A stretch of DNA of 14,388 nt from JBEKJU01 sp050011095 (GTDB lineage: Bacteria; Desulfobacterota; Syntrophorhabdia; Syntrophorhabdales; WCHB1-27). The notes beneath the pieces are model-generated. The model was given only the letters and a program-made list of their open reading frames with translations. It searched no databases and was not told where the DNA came from. Of the stretch, positions 1-5,619 are shown in pieces (position 1 is the first letter of the stretch; every line of letters begins with the position of its first letter). The translations under genes were made by a program, and so were the position numbers. The DNA lies in contig JBEKJU010000181.1 of NCBI GenBank assembly GCA_050011095.1, positions 1 through 14,388 on the forward strand, given 5' to 3'.

Positions 1-246
1 CAAACGGAAAAGAAAAAACCCCTCAAGATTTACGCGACGTTTGATGACACCCATTCATGCGAAGTTTGATTCTGCCCGCTCAAGATTCCGTCCGAAAAGC
101 ATACTCCCGCAACGGTCAAACCTTTGGGGTCCCCCGGCAGAGCCGGGGGTTTACCGTAATGCGAATTAAATTAGGGCACTACCAAACCCCGATTCCCTTT
201 TTTTTCCGCCACCGGCCGCTGCCGTCCCTCTTCCCCATCCCCGCGA
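1..246. other. No gene recognised; one strong GC hairpin
   Basis: I see no convincing coding region here. The notable element is a perfect 8-bp-arm hairpin at 131-149 (CCCCCGGC, loop AGA, GCCGGGGG), followed on the + strand by only three T residues, so it is at best a weak terminator for something left of the window. It also lies beyond the end of the leftward 247-483 gene, but on that strand no T run follows it. A T8 tract lies near 199-206. Confidence 0.4.
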
Positions 247-483
247 TTATCCCGCCTCGTCCCGCGTGAGGAGAAAGGACCGGAGGACGGATTCATAGGA
301 GCAGACGGTCTTTTTGGGCGGCTTGCCGAGCCACTGGTAGAAGATGGCCCGGTTGATCCGCAATTCCTCCCTGTGGCGGATCGCCGTCCTTACGGACCAG
401 CCGAGGACAAAGGCGATTTCGCGCCAGCCTTGGAGCCGCCCCGCCTGCCGCGCCGTCTTCAATCGCCCCTTTTCACTTGCCAC
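247..483 (-). CDS. Small helix-turn-helix protein, phage-type
   Basis: A 78-residue protein read leftward from a GTG at 483. Residues about 18-45 (GWREIAFVLGWSVRTAIRH) have the spacing of a helix-turn-helix: an IA.VLG.S first helix and turn, then a recognition helix with RTAIRHREEL. The rest (FYQWLGKPPKK) is basic. It follows the replication-organizer gene by about 35 bp on the same strand and is probably its operon partner. A purine-rich stretch (GAGGGAAG) about 10 bp upstream could be the ribosome-binding site. An in-frame TTG eight codons downstream, preceded by AAAAGGGG, is an alternative start. The family is not recognised beyond the HTH; a terminase-small-subunit-like or regulator role would be a guess. 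Confidence 0.55.
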   Translation of the reverse strand: MASEKGRLKTARQAGRLQGWREIAFVLGWSVRTAIRHREELRINRAIFYQWLGKPPKKTVCSYESVLRSFLLTRDEAG

Positions 484-520
484 TTTTCACTTCCCTCTTT
501 CCTCTTCCCACTTTTCACTT
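481..520. repeat. CACTTTTCACTT 12-mer, two copies (third at 9491)
   Basis: The exact 12-mer CACTTTTCACTT occurs at 481-492 and 509-520, and again about 9 kb away at 9491-9502 beside a REP-like palindrome. On the minus strand the first two copies form the purine-rich leader of the 247-483 gene. The function is unknown. Confidence 0.5.
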
Positions 521-1430
521 ACTCTCCAGGCCCGAAGGCCTCGGGCGCGACCCCATGCCGCTCCATGATCTGCCTTAGGGACTCGGGTCCCGTGAAGGTG
601 CGCGACCTCTTTCTCGCCTCCACGAGAGGCGGAGGGCGCGCCCCGGCCCCCGGCCCCGGCGCCGCTTCGGGCTCAAGACCCGCATGAGCACCACGGGCCT
701 CGGGCGCGGCGGGGTGCGCCCGTTCATCCTCCCAGCCCATGGCGTCGAGCCATGTGGCCGGGTGGGGGATATATTTCCCGCCCTCCCTGCGCCACTCGGG
801 GGACGATTTCGCATCCCTGATCGCGGCGAGCATCCGGCCGAGGAGCCGCTCGCCTGGTGCGATGGACAACCAGACCTTCTCTGCCCGGCCTTTCGATCTC
901 TTTTTCGGGTAGGCGTCCCAGAACCGCTCGAAGAGGCTCGCCGCCCGCGGCGACCCGCCCTTGCGCCCGGTTTTGGCTTCCGCTTCGGCTTTGGCTTCCG
1001 CTTCGGCTTCAGGCTCGGCCTCGGTTTTCGTCTCCCCTTCTGTTTCTGTTTCCTCATGAGCGGTTCGTGAGGGCCTCATGAATCGCCCGGTTATCTCCTT
1101 CGGGGGTTCGGGGTTCCTGGCGGGAGAGGGGTGCTGGATCTTCTGGTGCTTCAGAAAGCCGGGAATGAAGTAGTACTGTTCGCCATTGGCCGAATACGGC
1201 CGTATGCGGTCGAGGGCGGCGAGGTCCGTGAGCCACTGCCCTATCTCGTCGGCGGACAGATCGTCATAGGGGAATATCTGCGACTTGAGCCAGAGGGGAT
1301 GCCCCTGCGTCGTGCCCGCGTCGTCGCACGTGTTCCATAGCCCTATATAGAGAAGACGCGCCTGGAGGCTCACCTTCGCGAGCTTCTCGTCACTCCAGAA
1401 TTCCGGCTTGATCATCCTGGTTCTGGCCAT
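519..1430 (-). CDS. Phage replication organizer (O/DnaD-DnaT-like) protein
   Basis: A 303-residue protein. ATG at 1430 is chosen over the upstream start at 1535 because GGGAGGGG sits 6-7 bp before it and the product then begins MARTRMIKPEFWSDEKLAKV, the usual N-terminus of phage replisome-organizer proteins. Residues 1 to about 100 form the winged-helix part (LSLQARLLYIGLW-type, ending IPGFLKHQKIQHP). Residues about 125-153 are a low-complexity Glu/Ala/Lys linker (EAEAEAKAEAEAK). Residues about 166-235 hold a DnaT-like C-terminal block: FWDAYPKK..., then YIPHPATWLDAMGWEDE. Such proteins bind the phage origin and recruit the host helicase. The gene is transcribed leftward, divergent from the repressor, from a promoter overlapped by operator O1, and is the likely first gene of the lytic operon. 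The family is clear; the exact subfamily is not. Confidence 0.85.
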   Translation of the reverse strand: MARTRMIKPEFWSDEKLAKVSLQARLLYIGLWNTCDDAGTTQGHPLWLKSQIFPYDDLSADEIGQWLTDLAALDRIRPYSANGEQYYFIPGFLKHQKIQHPSPARNPEPPKEITGRFMRPSRTAHEETETEGETKTEAEPEAEAEAKAEAEAKTGRKGGSPRAASLFERFWDAYPKKRSKGRAEKVWLSIAPGERLLGRMLAAIRDAKSSPEWRREGGKYIPHPATWLDAMGWEDERAHPAAPEARGAHAGLEPEAAPGPGAGARPPPLVEARKRSRTFTGPESLRQIMERHGVAPEAFGPGE

Positions 1431-1506
1431 TGTCCACCCCTCCCGATGCGTGCGGCCTTCGGCGGAACGGCCTGCGGTCTTGCATGCACATTGCCGCCTT
1501 GATCCA

Positions 1507-1535
1507 TTATTACCACAGTGGGAATATCTTGTCAA
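1507..1535 (-). promoter_or_regulatory. Leftward early promoter with operator in the spacer
   Basis: On the minus strand there is a perfect -35 TTGACA (1535-1530), a 17-bp spacer and a -10 TAATAA (1512-1507), about 75 bp upstream of the O-like gene start. Operator O1 (1508-1526) fills the spacer and the -10, so repressor binding should block RNA polymerase. Confidence 0.65.
1508..1526. promoter_or_regulatory. Operator O1 (19-bp near-palindrome)
   Basis: TATTACCACAGTGGGAATA is a near-perfect palindrome: 9-bp arms around a central base, with one mismatched pair. It is the best copy of a 19-bp motif found on both flanks of the repressor gene, and it overlaps the leftward promoter. Confidence 0.6.
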
Positions 1536-1551
1536 TACCTTTTTTCTTTTG

Positions 1552-1570
1552 TATTCCCATTACGATGCAT
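1552..1570. promoter_or_regulatory. Operator O2 (half-site)
   Basis: The left arm TATTCCCAT matches the operator consensus TATTACCAT at 8 of 9 positions, but the right arm is poor. It starts 44 bp from O1 and lies just upstream of, and touching, the proposed -35 of the repressor promoter. It could be a weak autoregulatory or activating site. Confidence 0.35.
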
Positions 1571-1597
1571 TGTGTTTTCACAAGGAACCTTCATAAT
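1570..1597 (+). promoter_or_regulatory. Repressor promoter, probably near-leaderless
   Basis: A weak -35 TTGTGT (1570-1575), a 16-bp spacer and a good -10 CATAAT (1592-1597). The expected transcription start at about 1604 is almost at the repressor ATG (1606), so the transcript would be leaderless or nearly so, as for lambda cI from pRM. No Shine-Dalgarno at a proper distance is visible. Confidence 0.4.
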
Positions 1598-1605
1598 AGA
1601 GTGAG

Positions 1606-2268
1606 ATGGTAAGAACGAAGCACAAAAAGAAGATTCGAGAGATGACTGCCTCCGAGCTTGCCTCATCCCCTGATGGCATAGTAATTGCTTGGAATTTTAT
1701 CCGGATGCGTGAGTCTTTGGGCCTCACGCAGGAGCAGGTCGCCGATATAGGGGGTGTCACGGTAAGCTATATCGGAAAGATAGAGACCGCCGCGGTCAGC
1801 TTCGGAACGAGGGCCCAGCAGAAATGGTCGGCGATATTCAGGGTGGACAGGCCCGAATTTCTCAAGCGGCCCGACGCAGGCGTTGGCGTGATCGGAGACA
1901 TTATGGAAAAAGGAGTCATCAGGGAGTACGAGCCGGGCGCCGAGCTGCAACGCGTACCTCTGCCGCCCGGTTATACGCAGGAAAGAGCAGAGCGGGAAGG
2001 CGTGTTCTGTCTGAGGGTTTCCACCGATGCCCTCCATCCGCACCTCCGGAGGGATTCGCACCTCTACATAATCAAGGTCCCGATTTCGACCATCCGAAAC
2101 GATAATCTGGTTATCTACGCCGAGCGGGGAGAACCGGCGGGCATCAAGGAGGTCGAATGGCTCGCCGACGACAGGGTCCTCCTCAAGGGCCTCGGCAGGG
2201 GAGGGGCGATCACCAAGGAAACGAGCGAGATATCCACGGTGCACAAGGTCGTCTTCATCGGCATGTAG
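1606..2268 (+). CDS. CI-like phage repressor, XRE HTH + degenerate S24 domain
   Basis: A 220-residue repressor. Residues about 27-65 are an XRE/Cro-CI helix-turn-helix (FIRMRESLGLTQEQVADIGG, then VTVSYIGKIE). Residues about 105-220 align by pattern with the LexA/CI S24 (signal peptidase-like) domain. In that family the GDSM motif carries the catalytic Ser; here the equivalent is T140-D141-A142-L143 (VSTDALHPHL), so the Ser is replaced by Ala. The likely Lys partner is kept (K181 in GIKEVEW). An Ala-Gly pair (A91-G92) sits in the hinge where RecA-induced cleavage occurs in CI/LexA. It should therefore dimerise and bind the flanking operators but not self-cleave. Family assignment is firm; loss of autoproteolysis is inferred from one motif. 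Confidence 0.88.
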   Translation: MVRTKHKKKIREMTASELASSPDGIVIAWNFIRMRESLGLTQEQVADIGGVTVSYIGKIETAAVSFGTRAQQKWSAIFRVDRPEFLKRPDAGVGVIGDIMEKGVIREYEPGAELQRVPLPPGYTQERAEREGVFCLRVSTDALHPHLRRDSHLYIIKVPISTIRNDNLVIYAERGEPAGIKEVEWLADDRVLLKGLGRGGAITKETSEISTVHKVVFIGM

Positions 2269-2417
2269 ACGAGGTGGGACCCGCCCTTAGGTCCGTTTGG
2301 AGCCGGTTTCCGGGCTCTTTGCACGACGTCGCCTCCAAACTCGCCTCCGACTCGTCCCCGAAAACCATCCTTTTTGCGTATTTTGGATGAGGTCGCAGGT
2401 TTTGGGTCGGTCGATCA

Positions 2418-2436
2418 TATTACCATTACAGTAATC
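2418..2436. promoter_or_regulatory. Operator O3
   Basis: TATTACCATTACAGTAATC: the left arm is identical to the consensus and the right arm matches at 6 of 9 positions. It lies upstream of the rightward promoter at 2443-2471. A nested perfect palindrome ATTAC-A-GTAAT is at 2425-2435. Confidence 0.5.
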
Positions 2437-2442
2437 TTTAGA

Positions 2443-2471
2443 ATGACTTTATATATCCGTTATGGTAATAT
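2443..2471 (+). promoter_or_regulatory. Rightward early promoter
   Basis: A -35-like ATGACT (2443-2448), a 17-bp spacer and a -10-like TAATAT (2466-2471). The expected start at about 2478 coincides with the ATG of the Cys-rich small gene, which has no visible Shine-Dalgarno. Operator O4 covers the spacer and -10. Both hexamers match consensus at only 4 of 6 positions. Confidence 0.4.
2452..2470. promoter_or_regulatory. Operator O4
   Basis: TATATCCGTTATGGTAATA: the right arm is identical to the consensus ATGGTAATA and the left arm matches at 6 of 9. Starting 34 bp after O3, it overlaps the spacer and -10 of the rightward promoter, mirroring O1 on the other side of the repressor gene. Confidence 0.5.
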
Positions 2472-2477
2472 ATATGC

Positions 2478-2651
2478 ATGGGGCAATGCGACGAAACGAC
2501 CGGCATCCCGGCAGGATGCGGAGAAAGGGCGGGAGAGGCGGAAGGCCGCGGAAGGCCGTGCATCGTGGAAGATGGGCTGACCTGTCCGGCTTCCCGCGCC
2601 GACTGCACGAGGCCGTGTCCCTTCACGGGGTGGGAAAGACGCACGGCCTGA
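2478..2651 (+). CDS. Cys-rich 57-residue phage early protein
   Basis: An open frame from ATG 2478 to TGA 2649-2651. The product (MGQCDETTGIPAGCGERAGE...) has six Cys in 57 residues, placed as C4, C14, C28, C36, C43 and C47, near the pattern of a small zinc- or disulfide-bound protein. No known family is recognised. It begins exactly where the operator-controlled rightward promoter should start transcripts, and its stop abuts the ribosome-binding site of the next gene (AAGGGGGG, 2651-2658), so the two appear coupled. Its place, first after the repressor, is where cro-like or host-takeover genes often lie, but no HTH is visible. Another frame here is also open (from ATG 2462/2474); I prefer this one for its acidic, Cys-rich composition and coupled stop. 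Confidence 0.45.
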   Translation: MGQCDETTGIPAGCGERAGEAEGRGRPCIVEDGLTCPASRADCTRPCPFTGWERRTA

Positions 2652-2662
2652 AGGGGGGACGG

Positions 2663-2857
2663 ATGGATTTTCACGACTGGCTCGACTCGCCGGAAGGCCG
2701 GCACTGCGAAACCGTGCTTGCGGCCTCGGGCGTGGCGTCGGCGGCATCCATCCTGGAACTGGCGTTCGTGGCCGGCCGGATAGCCCAGGCGAGGGAAGAC
2801 CGCGCCCTCGTGCGCGGGGCCGGGCGGGCGCGCCCGGGCGCGGGACCGGCCGCATAG
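2663..2857 (+). CDS. Small unrecognised phage-type protein
   Basis: A 64-residue product starting MDFHDWLDSPEGRHCETVLA. The ATG at 2663 is preceded by a strong ribosome-binding site (AAGGGGGG, 2651-2658) 4 bp away and follows the Cys-rich gene by 11 bp, so the two are probably co-transcribed from the operator-controlled promoter. The middle (GVASAASILELAFVAGRIAQAREDRA) is a likely amphipathic or weakly hydrophobic helix, and the C-terminus is Arg/Gly/Ala/Pro-rich. The frame is open further upstream to 2462, but that part is Arg/Gly-rich and lacks a coding look. No family is recognised. Confidence 0.5.
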   Translation: MDFHDWLDSPEGRHCETVLAASGVASAASILELAFVAGRIAQAREDRALVRGAGRARPGAGPAA

Positions 2858-3154
2858 GCCGCGCTCGGCCGCCGATAGGGCCGCGCATGTATTCTTGCCT
2901 TCTCATATGCATCGTAAGACATAGTCTGAAAAGGTGCGACCGTCCGCGCGTCGGATGAGGGACGTCGCAGCGCTCATGCGAATGACGACTGTGCGAAAGG
3001 GGATGCCCTTGACGATGCGATGACGACCCCGCGCCATCGTCCGCGCCTCCCTCGCGTTCTTTGCGCCCTTCCACTTGCGTCATCGGCAACCGTTATTGCG
3101 GACGTCTGTAATAAGAGTGATTACAATTGATTATAAGTCCCCGGAAGGAAATAA
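2858..3154. other. No gene recognised; palindrome at 3107-3125
   Basis: I find no credible gene. Open frames on the minus strand here are GC-driven and lack family features. A perfect 6-bp-arm palindrome TGTAATAAGAGTGATTACA lies at 3107-3125, just upstream of a good ribosome-binding site (GGAAGGAAATAAATG) at 3155. It shares the ATTAC/GTAAT words of the repressor operators but with the arms in reversed order. Confidence 0.4.
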
Positions 3155-3412
3155 ATGAGTCAGATGGCGAAGGATTTTTGGCCGATCGGCGAGGCGCGGA
3201 AAGGCCAAATGTACTGGATGTACATGACCTTTTCGCAACGAAGCGCGCGGACAAAAAGACGAGCCAGATGGCCCATTTATTTTCGACGAGCCCTAATACG
3301 GAAATGCGTCCCCGGAGGCGCAAGGGGCGCACGGGATGACCTTTCCGGCCGGCAGGCCGGGTGGGATGCGCGAATCGGTTACAGGGTGGTGCATTCCGTC
3401 CGTCTCTTTTGA
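3155..3412 (+). CDS. Doubtful small ORF
   Basis: An 85-residue frame from ATG 3155, preceded at good spacing by GGAAGGAAA. The first 40 residues (MSQMAKDFWPIGEARKGQMY...) look plausible, but the tail (GGARGARDDLSGRQAG...) reads like random GC-rich sequence. A competing frame from 3127 is also open. It could be a decayed gene or a chance frame. No family is recognised. Confidence 0.22.
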   Translation: MSQMAKDFWPIGEARKGQMYWMYMTFSQRSARTKRRARWPIYFRRALIRKCVPGGARGARDDLSGRQAGWDARIGYRVVHSVRLF

Positions 3413-3418
3413 TATACT
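3410..3418 (+). promoter_or_regulatory. Extended -10 promoter for the CPBP gene
   Basis: TGATATACT (TGN followed by TATACT) lies about 95 bp upstream of the CPBP start. No good -35 is visible, as is common for extended -10 promoters. Confidence 0.35.
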
Positions 3419-3511
3419 AGACGAGAGGGGCGCGCCCGCCTCGACCGAAAGGCGACGACGTCCGCACGCGGCCGCGGGATGCGCCTTTTCGGTTCCCCAC
3501 CAGGAGGACCC

Positions 3512-4258
3512 ATGGACATGGATGACATGGATGATCTGGATGATAGCGATGATCGGCCGATGGCGGAAGACGCACGGGGCGTCTCGACGAAAAGCCTGCT
3601 CTTTGAAACAATCGCCTTTCTTTCCCTCATCCTTCCCGCGCTCATCCTCCCGTATTTCGTTTCGAGCGAACCGGACGGCGGGGGCGGCTTCATCGGGACC
3701 GCCGTGGCGACGATCCTCCACGACCTCGGCTTCCTCTGCCTCGTCGTGTTTTTCGTGTGGAGAAACGGCGAGCCCTGGGGGCGTATCGGCTGGGCGCCCC
3801 GCAAGCCGGCACGGGAGGTGCTTTTAGGTTTCTCCCTGTTCCTCCTCATGACGTTCTCCGCGGACCTCGTCGAGCGCATCATCACGCTCGCGGGCATCAA
3901 CCTGCCCTCGCACCCCTTGCCCTCTTCCCTGATCGCCGGCTCGCCGGCCGGCTACATCCTCGGCTTCGTGCTCGTCGTGGTCGTCGCCATATCGGAAGAG
4001 ACGGTCTTCCGGGGCTATCTGATAGCCCGGCTCGCGGTCGTCTTCCGGAGCCGCGCCGCCGCGGTGATCCTTTCCACCCTTATCTTTTCGATCGGCCACG
4101 GCTACGAGGGGCTTACCGGCGTCGTCGCGGTCTTCTTCATAGGGCTCTTTCTGGCCGTCATCTATATCTGGAGGGGAAGCCTGATCGCGCCCGTGGTGAT
4201 ACACATCCTCCAGGACTTAGCGGGGCTTCTGTCGGCCGTCCTCTCGAAGCACGCCTGA
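3512..4258 (+). CDS. CPBP-family intramembrane metalloprotease
   Basis: A 248-residue integral membrane protein. ATG 3512 is chosen because AGGAGG (3502-3507) precedes it by 4 bp. The first 17 residues are almost only Met and Asp (MDMDDMDDLDDSDD). About six hydrophobic segments follow, at roughly residues 30-50, 60-85, 103-120, 146-160, 182-197 and 205-222. The CPBP/Abi (type II CAAX protease) motifs are present: EETVFRG at 162-168 (E162, E163, R167), FSIGH with H196, and HILQD with H231 and D235. Bacterial members cleave or process substrates within the membrane and are tied to bacteriocin self-immunity or stress, but the substrate here is unknown. It stands alone on the + strand, between phage-like genes and a toxin gene. 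Confidence 0.9.
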   Translation: MDMDDMDDLDDSDDRPMAEDARGVSTKSLLFETIAFLSLILPALILPYFVSSEPDGGGGFIGTAVATILHDLGFLCLVVFFVWRNGEPWGRIGWAPRKPAREVLLGFSLFLLMTFSADLVERIITLAGINLPSHPLPSSLIAGSPAGYILGFVLVVVVAISEETVFRGYLIARLAVVFRSRAAAVILSTLIFSIGHGYEGLTGVVAVFFIGLFLAVIYIWRGSLIAPVVIHILQDLAGLLSAVLSKHA

Positions 4259-4290
4259 CGGGGTTGGCTACAATTATTGGGGCTGACATC

Positions 4291-4373
4291 TATTGGGGCT
4301 AGCGTCGCCCCCTTCATCGGCGAAGCCGATGAAGCTTCCCCCTCATGAAAAGGAAGGGGCGGAGGCGAAAAAG
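4291..4373 (+). repeat. REP-like branched palindromic repeat, copy 1
   Basis: A unit of about 83 bp, also present at 12521-12609 and 12661-12746. It holds a perfect 10-bp stem, CTTCATCGGC / GCCGATGAAG (4312-4334, loop GAA), then a second pair, CTTCC / GGAAG, around an A-rich loop. The whole is closed by outer arms TCGCC... / ...GGCGA, giving a branched fold. A truncated head (GTTGGGCTAGCGTCGCCCC) is repeated at 4381-4399, and TTATTGGGGCT is also found at 4274-4284. It sits directly after the CPBP gene and overlaps the 5' part of the toxin frame. Confidence 0.75.
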
Positions 4374-4761
4374 GGCAATCGTTGGGCTAGCGTCGCCCCT
4401 ATTGAGCGCGGGCATCAGGCAGGGCGACATATTTTGGGTCGATCTCGGGGAACCGGGAGGCCCAGAACCCGGCTTTCGACACCCCTGCGTCGTGATACAG
4501 AACAACGTGTTCAACGCGAGCCGATTGAATACAGTCGTGCTCTGCGTACTTACATCCGATCTGGAGAGAGCGAAGGCGCCGGGCAACGTGCTGCTCCGGA
4601 AAGGCGAGGGAAATTTGCCAAAGGACAGCGTTACCAACATCACGCAGATCACAACCGTGGACAAATCGGACCTCGTGGAGAGAATAGGCTCCCTGCCGGC
4701 TGTATGGGTAGATCAAATCGTAGAGGGCGTGAAGCTGCTGCTCGCGCCAAGAGAGCTATAG
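4345..4761 (+). CDS. mazF: MazF/PemK-type mRNA-cleaving toxin
   Basis: Residues 24-138 are a complete MazF/PemK endoribonuclease: RQGDIFWVDLGEPGG, FRHPCVVIQNNVFNAS, VVLCVLTSDL, GEGNLPKDSVTNITQI and TVDKSDLVERIG. R45 and T70/S71 correspond to the catalytic Arg and Thr/Ser. Family members cut mRNA at short sites and are held by a MazE-type antitoxin, normally encoded just upstream. None is visible here. The first 23 residues (MKRKGRRRKR...) are not family sequence: they are the translation of a REP-like repeat, whose other copies read ATAAAAAGG where this one reads ATGAAAAGG, creating the ATG at 4345. An in-frame TTG at 4402 gives a more family-like start, but no Shine-Dalgarno precedes either. 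The toxin may be poorly expressed or orphaned. Confidence 0.85.
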   Translation: MKRKGRRRKRAIVGLASPLLSAGIRQGDIFWVDLGEPGGPEPGFRHPCVVIQNNVFNASRLNTVVLCVLTSDLERAKAPGNVLLRKGEGNLPKDSVTNITQITTVDKSDLVERIGSLPAVWVDQIVEGVKLLLAPREL

Positions 4762-4940
4762 GCGGCTCGAGCACGGTCGGCCCAAAAGGGCTATCTTTCC
4801 GGCTCTCACGGCTTCCTGTAGTGCTCAATTCTGTTTTTCTTCTTGAAGTCCGCGCTTACAAATGGTAATGGATAGGAGGCGAGTGATCGAGGCCACTGTT
4901 TTTTCGGCAAGAAGGGGGGGCAACGAACTACGTCAAGAAA

Positions 4941-5609
4941 GTGGTTTGTCTTTCAAACTCCCGCAGACATTCGGGTAGGTGCATCGCAGGGAAGGAAGTG
5001 ACGGAAAACGGGTATGGCTCTTGGATTCGTCCTGTCAGTGCTCGTCCGTCGGCTGAAATCTCGGAAGAAGAGCGCCGTTACGAGACCGGACAGGACCCTG
5101 TAGTACTTGATATTATTGATATTCCATTTATTGCACCGGCCCCTTTACTTCACCAAACCGAGAACCACATAATTGATGGGGAGTACTATCGGGCAAAGAG
5201 GGGTGAACTGCCATGGGAAGAAATGAAGCGCCTGGTTGATAAGCCAGAGACGCTATGGCCCAACGGCGACTCGACCTACCTTGGACTAAATGATCGAATC
5301 ATGCTGGATACGGCCGCCAAGATGACCGGGTCACTTGTGCTCATTCAGCCTATCTCTCCATCCATCCATGTTCAGACTGAAGGGGCAGAGTTCGGCAATC
5401 CGAGAAGAAGAGTACGAGCCTCGTTCGAGTATCATGGAACCAACTACATATTGATTGTTACGGACCCGGTGGCAGAGCGGAAGTTCTTGGGCAAGCCCGA
5501 CGGGCGGTATCCCTTAGATGAAAGCTATCTTTGCATCAGCCTCGGAGAAGTTCACACAGACAACTATTGCTACAAACTCGTGGCTGCGGTTATTATGAGA
5601 GAGTTATAA
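4941..5609 (+). CDS. Dual OB (DuOB)-like protein
   Basis: About 222 residues from a GTG at 4941. The N-terminus (VVCLSNSRRHSGRCIAGKEV, then GSWIRPVSARP) matches what I recall of proteins named 'dual OB domain-containing', two OB-like beta folds often encoded beside DUF488 genes. Later blocks include VLDIIDIPFIAPAP, HQTENHIIDGEYY, YLGLNDRIMLD, then a second beta-rich half (RRRVRASFEYHGTNYILIVTDP, LCISLGEV). OB folds usually bind nucleic acid or nucleotides; no catalytic motif is visible. It is the first gene of a three-gene operon, 10 bp before the first DUF488 gene. The start is uncertain: GTG 4941 lacks a well-spaced ribosome-binding site, while AGGAGG at 4874-4879 serves a frame that would join this one if the G7 run at 4914-4920 were one base shorter. 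Confidence 0.7.
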   Translation: MVCLSNSRRHSGRCIAGKEVTENGYGSWIRPVSARPSAEISEEERRYETGQDPVVLDIIDIPFIAPAPLLHQTENHIIDGEYYRAKRGELPWEEMKRLVDKPETLWPNGDSTYLGLNDRIMLDTAAKMTGSLVLIQPISPSIHVQTEGAEFGNPRRRVRASFEYHGTNYILIVTDPVAERKFLGKPDGRYPLDESYLCISLGEVHTDNYCYKLVAAVIMREL

Positions 5610-5619
5610 TGAGTCAACC

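Noticed and set aside
131..149. Rho-independent terminator
   Set aside because: The stem is strong, but it is followed by only TTT on one strand and no T run on the other, so I list it only as a hairpin.
247..2857. Complete prophage
   Set aside because: Only control and replication-initiation genes are visible. There is no integrase, structural gene or att duplication in the window.
2460..3089. 209-codon minus-strand frame over the small phage genes
   Set aside because: It is Arg/Pro/Gly-rich without domain features, opposite to two small genes with a promoter and ribosome-binding site. It looks like a high-GC artefact.
4293..4868. 191-codon + frame across the MazF region
   Set aside because: It is out of phase with the clear MazF protein, and the product is Arg-rich and featureless.
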